Shown here one piece after another: positions 1 through 8,286 of a stretch of 32,975 bases of DNA. Each line of letters opens with the position of its first letter. Within the stretch, counting starts at the first letter, position 1. The notes beneath the pieces are model-generated. The model was given only the letters and a program-made list of their open reading frames with translations. It was not told the DNA's origin and ran no database searches. A program made the translations under genes and the position numbers. Source of the DNA: Pseudomonas citronellolis. GTDB lineage: Bacteria; Pseudomonadota; Gammaproteobacteria; Pseudomonadales; Pseudomonadaceae. The stretch is from NCBI RefSeq assembly GCF_029335315.1, contig NZ_JARJLT010000152.1:1-32975 (forward strand), written 5' to 3'.

Positions 1-10
1 CGCCCCGCCA

Positions 11-44
11 CTGCCTGACGGTGCGCCCTTTCCCTATCAGGCAG
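11..44. repeat. Inverted repeat ahead of first gene
   Basis: CTGCCTGA (11-18) is repeated inverted as TCAGGCAG (37-44) with an 18-base spacer, ending 16 bases before the first start codon. It could be an operator for the dehydrogenase gene or the end of an upstream terminator. No T-tract follows. The upstream gene lies outside the window, so the role stays open. Confidence 0.35.
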
Positions 45-60
45 GGAGATCACTCAGTCA

Positions 61-819
61 ATGAGCACACCCGTTGTTCTGATCACCGGCGCCGCCGGCG
101 GCCTCGGCAAGGCCATCGCCAAGCGTTTCGCCCAGAGCCACTGGCGCATCGCCGCCACCGACGTCGACAAGAGCGGGCTGCACGCGCTCAACGCCCAGGT
201 CCCCCTGGACGCCAGCGGCGTCGCCGACCTGCGCCGCGCCGACAACTGCCAGAACCTGGTCTCGGACATCCTCGCCCGCACCGGGCGCCTGGACGCCCTG
301 ATCAACGCCGCCGGGGTCTGGCGTGAAGGCCCGGTGGAAAGCTTCAACGAGGACGACTTCGACCTGGTCCTGGGGGTCAACCTCAAGGCCGCGTTCTACA
401 TGTGCCAGGCCGCCACGCCCTACCTCAAGGACAACCGCGGCTGCATCGTGAACATCTCCAGCGACTCCGGGCGCCAGGCCTACCGCGGCTCGGCGGCCTA
501 CTGCGCGAGCAAGGCGGCGCTGACCATGCTCACCCGCACCCTGGCCCTGGAACTGGCCCAGGACGGCGTGCGGGTCAACGCCATCTCCCCCGCCGACATC
601 GCCACGCCGATGCTCGACTACCAGGCCGAGCGCTACGGCCAGGGCAACCCGGCAGCCTACAAGCTCGGCCTGTTGCGGGATTATCCACAGGGCAAGGAGG
701 CGCGCTTCATCCGCCCCGAGGAAGTCGCCGAGCTGGTCTGGTACCTCTGCGGCCAGCAGTCCGAGTCCATCACCGGCGCCGACCTGGCCATCGACTTCGG
801 CCTCTCCGCCGGTCGCTGA
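61..819 (+). CDS. SDR family NAD(P)-dependent oxidoreductase
   Basis: Classical short-chain dehydrogenase/reductase of 252 residues, the normal family length; a cytoplasmic enzyme that reversibly oxidises an alcohol to a carbonyl. Seen: the Rossmann glycine motif TGAAGGLG at residues 9-16, Asp34 at the end of the second strand (suggests NAD(H)), the NAAG motif at 82-85, catalytic Ser133/134 in NISSDSG, and the YxxxK pair Tyr147/Lys151. The ATG at 61 has a purine-rich GGGAGA about 11-17 bases upstream, a slightly long spacing. The substrate is not predictable. From memory P. aeruginosa has an SDR gene in a comparable place (PA5521 region). Confidence 0.93.
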   Translation: MSTPVVLITGAAGGLGKAIAKRFAQSHWRIAATDVDKSGLHALNAQVPLDASGVADLRRADNCQNLVSDILARTGRLDALINAAGVWREGPVESFNEDDFDLVLGVNLKAAFYMCQAATPYLKDNRGCIVNISSDSGRQAYRGSAAYCASKAALTMLTRTLALELAQDGVRVNAISPADIATPMLDYQAERYGQGNPAAYKLGLLRDYPQGKEARFIRPEEVAELVWYLCGQQSESITGADLAIDFGLSAGR

Positions 820-995
820 AGCGCCACGCGGCGGGGCCGGCCGGGCCTCGTCGCGACTCCAGTGCGGCAACCGCCCGGCACGCGGGCGCGGCCCCCTGTA
901 CCGGCGAGGCAATGGAAGGTATAGAAAGGAATGTGTCGCCGGCCCCGCCCGCGCGCGTCCAGACTTGGTACCCCCACCCGCCTTGCGAGAGCGAT

Positions 996-1499
996 ATGGA
1001 ACCCGGCAACCACCAACTCAGCATGACCGTCCTGATGACCCCGGACATGGCCAACTTCTCCGGCAACGTCCACGGCGGCACCCTGCTCAAGTACCTCGAC
1101 GAGGTCGCCTACGCCTGCGCCAGCCGCTACGCCGGCCACTACGTGGTGACCCTGTCGGTCGACCAGGTGATCTTCCGCGAGCCGATCCACGTCGGCGAAC
1201 TGGTGACCTTCCTCGCCTCGGTCAACTACACCGGCCGCACCTCCATGGAGATCGGCGTGAAGGTGGTCACCGAGAACATCCGCGAGAAATCCGTACGCCA
1301 CACCAACAGCTGCTTCTTCACCATGGTGGCGCTGGACGACGCGCGCAAACCCACCGACGTGCCGCCACTGCAGCCCGCCACCCGCGAGGAACGCCGGCGT
1401 TTCGCCCAGGCCCAGCAACGCCGCCAGCTGCGCCAGGAGCTCGAACAGCGCTACCAGGCGATCCGCGAGGAATGGGACAAGGACGCTGACATTTCTTGA
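996..1499 (+). CDS. Hotdog-fold acyl-CoA thioesterase
   Basis: Single-domain acyl-CoA thioesterase (YciA/ACOT type) of 167 residues, predicted to hydrolyse acyl-CoA to free acid and CoA in the cytoplasm. Seen: the family signature around residues 17-32, reading NFSGNVHGGTLLKYLDE, where the Asn, the HGG turn and the acidic pair shape the active site. A strongly charged helix rich in Arg, Gln and Glu forms the last 40 residues, as is common in this group. The open frame extends much further upstream, but that part has no family similarity and overlaps the SDR gene. The ATG at 996 follows GAGAGC and gives the normal length. A TATAGA box near 920 could serve as its own promoter in the 176-base gap. 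Confidence 0.92.
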   Translation: MEPGNHQLSMTVLMTPDMANFSGNVHGGTLLKYLDEVAYACASRYAGHYVVTLSVDQVIFREPIHVGELVTFLASVNYTGRTSMEIGVKVVTENIREKSVRHTNSCFFTMVALDDARKPTDVPPLQPATREERRRFAQAQQRRQLRQELEQRYQAIREEWDKDADIS

Positions 1500-1554
1500 C
1501 AAGAATTCTCAAGTGGCCCTGAAAAATCTCAGCGCGTCAACAGGTTAACCTTGA

Positions 1555-1595
1555 GCGCTGGCAATGCCGAAAGCCCCGCCAGCGCCTAGACTTTT
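1555..1595 (+). terminator. Possible terminator after thioesterase gene
   Basis: GCGCTGGC (1555-1562) pairs with GCCAGCGC (1578-1585), a perfect 8-bp G+C-rich stem with a 15-base loop. A short T run (1592-1595) follows after six bases. The large loop and weak T-tract make it a modest terminator candidate. Confidence 0.35.
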
Positions 1596-1684
1596 CCCAT
1601 GCGCGGGTTTGCCCCCCGTGATCCACCTTCGAGCCGCCGCCCCGTGACGGGACGCTGGCTCCCTGCGTGCCCGGAGTCCAGACC

Positions 1685-3379
1685 ATGCACCACACACCGC
1701 TACTGACCACCCTCGCCGTCGGCTTCGTGCTGGCCTTCATCCTCGGCGCGCTGGCCAACCGCCTGCGCATCTCGCCGCTGGTGGGCTACCTGCTGGCCGG
1801 CGTGCTGGCCGGGCCCTTCACCCCCGGCTACGTCGCCGACCAGGCGCTGTCGACGGAAATCGCCGAGCTGGGCGTGATCCTGCTGATGTTCGGCGTCGGC
1901 CTGCACTTCTCACTGAAGGACCTGCTCTCGGTGAAGGCCATCGCCATCCCCGGCGCCGTGGTGCAGATCGGCGTCGCCACGCTGCTCGGCATGGGCCTGG
2001 CGTGGATGATGGGCTGGCCGCTGGGCGGCGGCCTGGTGTTCGGCCTGGCGCTGTCGGTGGCCAGCACCGTGGTGCTGTTGCGCGCGCTGGAACAGCGCCA
2101 GCTGATCGACACCAAGCGCGGGCGCATCGCCATAGGCTGGCTGATAGTCGAGGACCTGGCCATGGTCCTCACCCTGGTGCTGCTGCCGGCCCTCGCCGGG
2201 CCGCTGGGCGGCACCGCCGCCGAGGGCGCCAGCGACGGCATCCTGCTGCCGATCCTGCTGACCCTGGGCAAGGTCGTGGCCTTCGTCGCGGTGATGATCC
2301 TCGGCGGCCGCCGCGTGGTGCCCTGGGCCCTGGAGCGGATCGCCGCGACCGGCTCGCGCGAGCTGTTCACCCTCGCCGTGCTGGCCATCGCCCTGGGCAT
2401 CGCCACCGGCTCGGCGGTGGTGTTCGGGGTGTCCTTCGCCCTCGGCGCGTTCTTCGCCGGGATGATCCTCAACGAATCCGAGCTGAGCCACCAGGCGGCG
2501 GAAAACTCGCTGCCGCTGCGCGACGCCTTCGCCGTGCTGTTCTTCGTCTCGGTGGGCATGCTGTTCAACCCGGCGATCCTGATCCACGAGCCGCTGCCGG
2601 TGCTGGCCACCTTCCTGGTCATCGTGTTCGGCAAGTCGGTGGCCGCCTACGTCATCGTGCGCCTGTTCGGCCACCCCAACAGCACGGCGCTGACCATCGC
2701 CGCCAGCCTGGCGCAGATCGGCGAGTTCTCCTTCATCCTGGTCGGCCTCGGCGTGACCCTCAACCTGATGCCCGAGCAGGGCCGCGACCTGGTGCTGGCC
2801 GGGGCGATCCTGTCGATCCTGGTCAACCCGCTGCTGTTCATCGCCATCGAACGCCTGCAGGCGCGCAAGGAGGCGACGCAGCCGAGCGAGACCGTGAGCG
2901 TCGACGACGACCTGCCGCCGCCGGTGCGCGAGCACGACCACGCCATCCTCATCGGCCACGGCCGGGTCGGCGAGCTGGTCAGCGCGCGCCTGCAGAAGGA
3001 CGGCGTGCCGCTGGTGGTGATCGAGGACAAGCGCGAGAAAGCCGCCGAGCTGCGCGAGCGCGGCCTCAGCGTGGTGGTCGGCAACGCCGCCAACCCGGAA
3101 GTGCTGGCGCTGGCCAACGTCACCGCCGCGCGCTGGCTGCTGATCGCCATCCCCAACGGCTTCGAGGCCGGGCAGATCGCCAGCCACGCCCGCGCGGCGA
3201 ACCCGAACCTGGACATCATCGCCCGCGCGCACTTCGACGCCGAGGTGGAATACCTGGAACAGAACGGCGCCAACCTGGTGATCATGGGCGAACGCGAGAT
3301 CGCCCAGGGCATGTACCAGCGCGTCGAGGCCGAAGGCGAGCCAGCGCCGCAGCCGGACGGGCTGCCGCAGTCGGCTTGA
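1685..3379 (+). CDS. ybaL: YbaL/Kef-type cation:proton antiporter (CPA2)
   Basis: Inner-membrane monovalent cation/proton antiporter of 564 residues. The N-terminal 380 or so residues form many hydrophobic helices of the Na_H_Exchanger type, opening with a segment nearly identical to my memory of E. coli YbaL (NRLRISPLVGYLLAGVLAGP, then ELGVILLMFGVGLHFS). The C-terminus carries a cytosolic RCK/TrkA_N regulatory domain from about residue 418, with the nucleotide-binding glycine motif GHGRVGE. A GTG at 1667 extends the frame, but the ATG at 1685 has GGAG 8 bases upstream and matches the family start. It probably works in K+/H+ homeostasis under nucleotide control. The P. aeruginosa counterpart is PA5518 from memory. 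Confidence 0.93.
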   Translation: MHHTPLLTTLAVGFVLAFILGALANRLRISPLVGYLLAGVLAGPFTPGYVADQALSTEIAELGVILLMFGVGLHFSLKDLLSVKAIAIPGAVVQIGVATLLGMGLAWMMGWPLGGGLVFGLALSVASTVVLLRALEQRQLIDTKRGRIAIGWLIVEDLAMVLTLVLLPALAGPLGGTAAEGASDGILLPILLTLGKVVAFVAVMILGGRRVVPWALERIAATGSRELFTLAVLAIALGIATGSAVVFGVSFALGAFFAGMILNESELSHQAAENSLPLRDAFAVLFFVSVGMLFNPAILIHEPLPVLATFLVIVFGKSVAAYVIVRLFGHPNSTALTIAASLAQIGEFSFILVGLGVTLNLMPEQGRDLVLAGAILSILVNPLLFIAIERLQARKEATQPSETVSVDDDLPPPVREHDHAILIGHGRVGELVSARLQKDGVPLVVIEDKREKAAELRERGLSVVVGNAANPEVLALANVTAARWLLIAIPNGFEAGQIASHARAANPNLDIIARAHFDAEVEYLEQNGANLVIMGEREIAQGMYQRVEAEGEPAPQPDGLPQSA

Positions 3380-3409
3380 GGCCGGACAGGCGTTGGGGGT
3401 ATACATCAG

Positions 3410-3436
3410 CAGGTGTGCCGGACAAGGGCGCACCTG
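3410..3436. promoter_or_regulatory. Inverted repeat, possible TA operon operator
   Basis: CAGGTGTGC (3410-3418) pairs with GCGCACCTG (3428-3436) apart from one wobble position, over a 9-base spacer. It lies between a TATACA box (about 3400-3405) and the antitoxin start. Toxin-antitoxin operons are usually autorepressed at such palindromes, but MntA has no DNA-binding domain, so binding is inferred from position alone. It may equally act as an mRNA hairpin beside the ribosome binding site. Confidence 0.4.
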
Positions 3437-3449
3437 AATGGAGAAAGCC

Positions 3450-3740
3450 ATGAAGCCATCGGTTGCGCTCGAACAGAAGCGCGAGGTCGTCCGCGATCTC
3501 GCGCGCCGCTATGGAACGCTGAATCCACGCGTGTTCGGCTCGGTCCTGCTCGGCACCGACCAGGACGGCAGCGATCTCGACCTGCTGGTGGACGTAGCCC
3601 CCGGCACAACCCTGTTCGACCTCGGCGGCTTACAGGATGAACTACAGGAAGTGCTGGGCGTGAAGGTCGACCTGCTGACGCCAGGCGATATTCCCCTGAA
3701 GTTTCGCAGTCAACTGCTGAGCGAAGCCCGACCGATATGA
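3450..3740 (+). CDS. mntA: MntA-type nucleotidyltransferase antitoxin
   Basis: Minimal nucleotidyltransferase of 96 residues, the antitoxin of the HepT/MntA system. Seen: the nucleotidyltransferase signature GSX10DXD at Gly30-Ser31 and Asp42-x-Asp44, with the third carboxylate probably Asp74 in VKVDLL. MntA enzymes silence HepT by adding AMP units to a tyrosine near the toxin active site. The start at 3450 is preferred over the in-frame ATG at 3438 because GGAG sits 6 bases before it. The stop codon overlaps the next start in an ATGA, which is typical of co-translated TA pairs. The pair lies between ybaL and pdxY, a position that seems otherwise conserved in Pseudomonas, so it is likely a later insertion. 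Confidence 0.9.
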   Translation: MKPSVALEQKREVVRDLARRYGTLNPRVFGSVLLGTDQDGSDLDLLVDVAPGTTLFDLGGLQDELQEVLGVKVDLLTPGDIPLKFRSQLLSEARPI

Positions 3741-4072
3741 CAATCAACCGCCTGGAGGACTATCTGCAACATATCCGCCAGGCGGCCAACGATGCCTGCA
3801 CCTTCGTCGAAGGTATGGACAAGTCGGCCTTCCTCATCGACAAGCGTACCCAGCAGGCGGTCATCATGAGTCTGGTGATCATCGGCGAAGCCGCCGCCAA
3901 GGCCATGGACAAGTATCCCGAGTACGTCGCCGCCCATCCGCAAGTGCCCTGGCGCAACATGCGGGGCATGCGCAACCGCCTGGCCCATGGCTACTTCGAT
4001 ATCGACCTCGAACTGACCTGGGAAACGGTCCACAGCTCATTGCCCGCATTGCTGCGGACCCTCCCCACGTAA
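3737..4072 (+). CDS. hepT: HepT-like (DUF86/HEPN) ribonuclease toxin
   Basis: HEPN-fold toxin of 111 residues. Seen: the catalytic RX4HXY motif as Arg79, His84 and Tyr86 in RNRLAHGYF, and an all-helical composition. HEPN toxins of this family are RNases, reported to act on tRNA or mRNA; Tyr86 is the residue modified by the MntA partner. The ATGA overlap with mntA and the matched family pair make the assignment firm. Both active sites look complete, so the module should be functional. The gene ends 10 bases from the convergent pdxY stop with no obvious terminator between them. Confidence 0.92.
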   Translation: MTINRLEDYLQHIRQAANDACTFVEGMDKSAFLIDKRTQQAVIMSLVIIGEAAAKAMDKYPEYVAAHPQVPWRNMRGMRNRLAHGYFDIDLELTWETVHSSLPALLRTLPT

Positions 4073-4082
4073 TGGCCGCTGA

Positions 4083-4949
4083 CTAGAGCGCCACCGCCTC
4101 GAAACGCACGCGCGGATGCGCGATGCGATCCTGGGCGCGCACCAGTTCCAGCTCGTAGCTGCCGCAGGCCTGGGTTTCCAGCAACACTTCGTGCACCGCC
4201 GCGGCGGTGAACTCGAAGGCCGTCTTCGGCGCGTCGCCCAGCAGCAGGCGGGCGAGGAACAGGCCCGAGGTGAGGTCGCCGACGCCCACCGGCTGGCGCG
4301 GGAAGGCCAGCAGCGGGCGGCGCAGGTGCCAGGTGGCGTCGGCGCTGACCAGCAGCATCTCGAAGGCGTCGGCCGGCTTGCCCGGGTAGTTCAGGTGCTT
4401 CACCAGCACCGCCCTGGGGCCGCGCGCCAGCAGGCTGCGGGCCATGGCCACGCAATCCTCCAGCGATTCGGGATGACGCTCGCAGAAGCTGTCCAGCTCC
4501 AGCTGGTTGGGGCACAGGTAGTCGGCCACGGCGGCGGCCTCGTTGAGCAGGAATTCACCGACTTCCGGCGCGACGATGCAGCCCTTCTCCGGGTGGCCCA
4601 TCACCGGGTCGCAGAGGTAGATGGCGCGCGGGTTGGCCGCGCGGATCTGGGCCAGCGCCTCGAGGATCGAGCGGCCCTGGGCGGCGCTGCCCAGGTAGCC
4701 GGACAGCACCGCGTCGCAGTTGCCCAGCTCGCCGATCGCGGCGATGCCCTCGACCAGCGCCGGAATCTGCTCCGGCGGCAGCACCTGGCCAGTCCAGTGG
4801 CCATACTGGGTATGGTTGGAGAACTGCACGGTGTTCAGCGGCCAGACGTTCACCCCGACGCGGCGCATGGGAAACTCGGCGGCGCTGTTGCCGGCGTGGC
4901 CGAAGACGACGTGGGACTGGATGGCGAGGACATGGGGTGTACGCGACAT
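4083..4949 (-). CDS. pdxY: Pyridoxal kinase PdxY
   Basis: Salvage kinase that phosphorylates pyridoxal to pyridoxal 5'-phosphate with ATP, supplying the cofactor used by aminotransferases such as AruH. It is 288 residues, typical for PdxY. Seen: the N-terminal substrate-site stretch [12 protein letters not shown], the [10 protein letters not shown] segment, the CDPVMGH motif near residues 113-119, and the ribokinase-type [10 protein letters not shown] anion-hole motif, with Asp as the probable base. The start has AGGAAA upstream. It is divergent from the DUF3301 gene, with about 124 bases between them for both promoters. Confidence 0.95.
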   Translation of the reverse strand: MSRTPHVLAIQSHVVFGHAGNSAAEFPMRRVGVNVWPLNTVQFSNHTQYGHWTGQVLPPEQIPALVEGIAAIGELGNCDAVLSGYLGSAAQGRSILEALAQIRAANPRAIYLCDPVMGHPEKGCIVAPEVGEFLLNEAAAVADYLCPNQLELDSFCERHPESLEDCVAMARSLLARGPRAVLVKHLNYPGKPADAFEMLLVSADATWHLRRPLLAFPRQPVGVGDLTSGLFLARLLLGDAPKTAFEFTAAAVHEVLLETQACGSYELELVRAQDRIAHPRVRFEAVAL

Positions 4950-5073
4950 GACGATTTCCTACAGGCTGAACGGCCAGTATGGGGCGCAATTCACGCCCTG
5001 GGAACCAGCGGCTCTCGCCGTCGGATGACAGACTGGGTAAGCTGGTGCGCCTATTCCCGAGCGGAGCCTTGAA

Positions 5074-5535
5074 GTGACCTTGGGCAACCTTTTCGCATTC
5101 ATGCTGCTGGCCACGGCCGCCGCCTGGTGGTGGCGCGCCCACGGCATCCGCGAGCGCGCCCTGCAGCTGGCGCGCCAGCACTGCTCGCGGCAGGGCGTAG
5201 AGCTGCTCGACGAGGCCGTGGCCCTGCGCCGCCTGCGCCTGCGCCGGGGGGCCAACGGCCTGCTCTGCCTGGCCCGGGAATACGCCTTCGAGTTCACCGC
5301 CACCGGCGAGGATCGCTACGCCGGCAGCATCACCATGCTCGGCCAGCGCCCCGGCCCGGTGGAGCTGGAGCCCTTCCGCTTCCACCCCGAGCCCCACGAG
5401 GTGCGCGCGGTGATCGAGATCGCCCAGGCCCTGCCGGCGCCCCAGGCGGAACCGGCGGCGCCGCGGCACAAGGCCGAGGTGGTGCACCTGGCCGAATGGC
5501 GGCGCAACCACGCCGACAAGAAAGTCGGCGACTAG
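5074..5535 (+). CDS. DUF3301-type small membrane-anchored protein
   Basis: Protein of 153 residues with one N-terminal hydrophobic segment (residues 5-20, LFAFMLLATAAAWWW), then a basic and amphipathic stretch and a compact beta-rich domain. The sequence fits the DUF3301 family of gamma-proteobacterial inner-membrane proteins of unknown function, which usually follow this anchor-plus-RERALQLA pattern. The start is a GTG with GGAG 8 bases upstream; no in-frame ATG fits better. Its stop codon abuts the stop of the convergent alpha/beta hydrolase gene with no spacer. No function can be assigned. Confidence 0.85.
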   Translation: MTLGNLFAFMLLATAAAWWWRAHGIRERALQLARQHCSRQGVELLDEAVALRRLRLRRGANGLLCLAREYAFEFTATGEDRYAGSITMLGQRPGPVELEPFRFHPEPHEVRAVIEIAQALPAPQAEPAAPRHKAEVVHLAEWRRNHADKKVGD

Positions 5536-6414
5536 CTATTCGTGACCGAGCAGGAAGCGCGCCACGCGCTCGGCGCTGTCCTGCGGCTGTTCCTGCATGA
5601 AGCAATGCCCGCCGGCGACGCTCTGCCCGCCGACATGGGTGTTCTGCGCGCACCAGCGCGCCACCGACTTGGGCACGAACGGGTAGGTCTTGTCGCCGAA
5701 CAGCACCAGGGTCGGGGTTTTCACCTTCGCCAGCGACGGCCACAGGCGCTTGGGGAAGGAACTGAAGATTTCCGCCTCGCGGCTCGGCCGGCACTTCAGC
5801 TCCACATGGCCGTCGACTTCCTTGATGGCGTTCTCCACGTAGGCCCACAGCGCCTCGTCGGTCCAGCCCTTGAAGATGCCCCGGCCATGCAGGCCGGCGT
5901 AGGCGGCGGCGCGGTCCGGCCACTGGCTGCGCCGGGCCTTGGCCTTCTGCACCATGGTCCGCCGCTCCTGCAGGCCGAGCACCTCGGACAGCGCCATCAC
6001 GCCGATCATCGCCGGGGTGAACAGCACCGGGTCGAGCAGCGTCGCGCGTTCGAACAGCTGCGGGTGGCGGCTGAGGATCAGGCTGCTGAGCACCCCGCCG
6101 AAGCTGTGTCCGCAGGCGTAGCGCGGCACCTCGCCGTAGAGCGCGCGGCCGGCCTCGAAGGCCTCCACGGCCATCTCGGCGTTGCGGTTCCAGCCGTGGA
6201 AGCGCCCGCCGTGGTCGCTGTCGCCGTGGCCCTGGACGTCGCACAGCCAGAGGTCGAAGTCGCGCGCCAGGTGCTTGAGCATCGGCTCGTAGGCGCGGCC
6301 GCAGAAACCGTTGCCGTGCAGGAAGTGCAACAGGGGCTTGCCGCTGGGCTCGCTGCGCCAGCCGCGCAGGGTGTAGCCGGCGGAGCAGGCGTGGGACCAG
6401 GCGATCAACTGCAT
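5536..6414 (-). CDS. Alpha/beta hydrolase
   Basis: Cytoplasmic alpha/beta hydrolase of 292 residues with no signal peptide. Seen: the oxyanion-hole motif HGNGF at residues 33-37, the nucleophile elbow GHSFGG with Ser near residue 104, a probable acid Asp in FGDKTYPF, and the catalytic His in GGHCFMQE. A helical cap lies between about residues 135 and 215. Substrate unknown; esterase or lipase-like activity is most likely. GAGGAG stands about 9 bases upstream of the ATG. The gene is divergent from mifS and convergent with the DUF3301 gene. Confidence 0.9.
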   Translation of the reverse strand: MQLIAWSHACSAGYTLRGWRSEPSGKPLLHFLHGNGFCGRAYEPMLKHLARDFDLWLCDVQGHGDSDHGGRFHGWNRNAEMAVEAFEAGRALYGEVPRYACGHSFGGVLSSLILSRHPQLFERATLLDPVLFTPAMIGVMALSEVLGLQERRTMVQKAKARRSQWPDRAAAYAGLHGRGIFKGWTDEALWAYVENAIKEVDGHVELKCRPSREAEIFSSFPKRLWPSLAKVKTPTLVLFGDKTYPFVPKSVARWCAQNTHVGGQSVAGGHCFMQEQPQDSAERVARFLLGHE

Positions 6415-6481
6415 CGGACATTTCTCCTCGAAGGTCGCGCAGTTTAGCGACCCGAGGTCGCCCCGGACCAGAGGCCGAACG

Positions 6482-6490
6482 TGCTATGGT
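6482..6490 (+). promoter_or_regulatory. Possible extended -10 promoter for mifSR
   Basis: TGC followed by TATGGT (6485-6490) makes an extended -10 element, a form often seen at Pseudomonas promoters without a good -35. Transcription would begin near 6497, upstream of the ATG at 6520 but downstream of the alternative GTG at 6481. If real, it decides the mifS start in favour of 6520. Confidence 0.35.
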
Positions 6491-6519
6491 CGCCCTCCGC
6501 CAGCCAGCCCGTTTCCGCC

Positions 6520-8286
6520 ATGCCCGTCGCCCGCCCCCTGCGCCTGATCCTCGCCAGCCTGCTGGTGCTGGCCGGCCTGCTGCTGTCGGTGTACTGGGCC
6601 GGCGAGAAGGCCCGGCAGCGCGCCCTGCTCGCCGAGGCCGAGGCGGCCCATGAGCAACTGGGGCTCTACGCCAGTTCGCTGCGCACCCTGCTGGAACGCT
6701 ACCGCAGCCTGCCGGCGGTGCTGGCGCTGGACCCGGAGCTGCGCCAGGCCCTGGCCGGCTCGGTGAGCGGCGAGTTGCAGCAGGCGCTGAACCTCAAGCT
6801 GCAGAAGGTCAACGCCGCCGCGCGCTCCTCCACCCTGGAGCTGCTGGACCGCGACGGCCTCGCCGTGGCCGCCAGCAACTGGGATCTGCCGACCAGCTAC
6901 GTCGGCCACAACTACGCCTTCCGCCCCTACTTCCGCCAGACCATGGCCCAGGGCACCGGGCGCTTCTACGCGGTGGGCGTGACCAGCGGCATCCCCGGCT
7001 ATTTCCTCGCCCACGCGGTGCGCGACGAGGCCGGCCGGTTCCTCGGCGCCATGGTGGTCAAGCTGGAATTCCCCGACCTGGAACGGCAGTGGAGCCAGAC
7101 CCCGGACCTGGTGCTGGTCAGCGACACCAAGGGCATCGTCTTCCTCGCCAACCACCCCGGCTGGCGCTACCGCGAGCTGCAACCGCTGGACACCTTCGCC
7201 CGCCTGGAGCTGGCACAGACCCGCCAGTACGACCGCCAGCCACTGTCGCCGCTGGCCCACCGCACCCTCGAACCGCTGGGCGAGGACAGCCGCCTGGTGC
7301 GCGTTTCTACCGACGGGGCCAAGGGCGCCGACAGCGACTACCTGTGGCAGTCGCTGAGCCTGCCCGACGACGACTGGACCCTGCACCTGCTGCGCGACGC
7401 GCGCGGCGTGCAGAGCGACGTCCTCACCGCGCGCCTGGCCGCCGCCGGCGCCTGGCTGGCGCTGGTGTTCCTGGTCCTGCTGTTGCAGCAGCGCTGGCGC
7501 CTCGCCCGCCTGCGCCAGCGCAGCCGCGAGGAACTGGAGCAGCTGGTGGAACAGCGCACCGCGGCCCTGCGCACCGCCCAGGACGGCCTGGTGCAGGCCG
7601 CCAAGCTGGCGGCCCTGGGGCAGATGTCGGCGGCCCTGGCCCACGAGATCAACCAGCCGCTGACCGCCCAGCGCATGCACCTGGCCAGCGTTCGCCTGCT
7701 GCTCGACGCCGGGCGTGGCGACGAGGCCCGCGCCGCCCTGGCGCGCCTCGACGAATTGCTGGAGCGCATGGCCGCGCTGACCGGGCACCTGAAGACCTTC
7801 GCCCGCAAGACTTCCGGCGGCCTGCGCGAGCGCATCGAGCTGGGCCACGTGCTGGACCAGGCCCTGCAGCTGCTGGCCGTGCGCATCCGCGCCGAGGGCG
7901 TGGAAGTCAGCCAGGTGCTGAGCCTGCCGGCCTGGGTGCTGGGCGACGCCATCCGCCTGGAGCAGGTGCTGGTCAACCTGCTGCGCAACGCCCTGGACGC
8001 GGTGACCGGGGTCGAGCAGCCGCACGTCCAGGTGGGCCTGCTGCGCGAAGGCGCCGACTGGTGCCTGGAAGTCGCCGACAACGGTCCGGGCATCGCCGCC
8101 GAACACCTGGGCAACGTCTTCGACCCGTTCTTCACCACCAAGCCGGTGGGCGAAGGACTGGGCCTGGGCCTGGCGGTATCCTACGGCATCGTCCACGAAC
8201 TCGGCGGCCGCCTGGAGGCCGCCAACCAGCCCGGCGGCGGCGCGCTGTTCCGCCTGGTGCTGCCCGCCACGAGCGAAGAGACATGA
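6520..8286 (+). CDS. mifS: Sensor histidine kinase MifS (DctB-like)
   Basis: Membrane sensor kinase of 588 residues resembling DctB. Order: signal-anchor helix (about residues 8-25), a long periplasmic sensor region of PDC/Cache type, a second helix (about 310-330), a short coiled linker, then HisKA with phospho-acceptor His375 in ALAHEINQPL, and HATPase_c with N box (NLLRNALDAV), G1 box (DNGPGIA), F box (FDPFFTTKP) and G2 box (GEGLGLGLA). It overlaps mifR by ATGA. In P. aeruginosa the MifS-MifR pair controls alpha-ketoglutarate use and microcolony formation. Start is uncertain: a GTG at 6481 has AGAGG 6 bases upstream and would add 13 residues, while 6520 lacks a clear ribosome binding site. 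Confidence 0.9.
   Translation: MPVARPLRLILASLLVLAGLLLSVYWAGEKARQRALLAEAEAAHEQLGLYASSLRTLLERYRSLPAVLALDPELRQALAGSVSGELQQALNLKLQKVNAAARSSTLELLDRDGLAVAASNWDLPTSYVGHNYAFRPYFRQTMAQGTGRFYAVGVTSGIPGYFLAHAVRDEAGRFLGAMVVKLEFPDLERQWSQTPDLVLVSDTKGIVFLANHPGWRYRELQPLDTFARLELAQTRQYDRQPLSPLAHRTLEPLGEDSRLVRVSTDGAKGADSDYLWQSLSLPDDDWTLHLLRDARGVQSDVLTARLAAAGAWLALVFLVLLLQQRWRLARLRQRSREELEQLVEQRTAALRTAQDGLVQAAKLAALGQMSAALAHEINQPLTAQRMHLASVRLLLDAGRGDEARAALARLDELLERMAALTGHLKTFARKTSGGLRERIELGHVLDQALQLLAVRIRAEGVEVSQVLSLPAWVLGDAIRLEQVLVNLLRNALDAVTGVEQPHVQVGLLREGADWCLEVADNGPGIAAEHLGNVFDPFFTTKPVGEGLGLGLAVSYGIVHELGGRLEAANQPGGGALFRLVLPATSEET

Noticed and set aside
402-995. Upstream extension of the thioesterase reading frame
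   Set aside because: It overlaps the SDR gene, is arginine/proline/histidine-rich as expected for a shadow frame, and the family N-terminus begins at 996.
1496-1514. CTTGA...TCAAG repeat with TTGACA as a promoter for the antiporter gene
   Set aside because: The TTGACA box is good but no acceptable -10 lies at 16-18 bases, and the arms are only five bases long.
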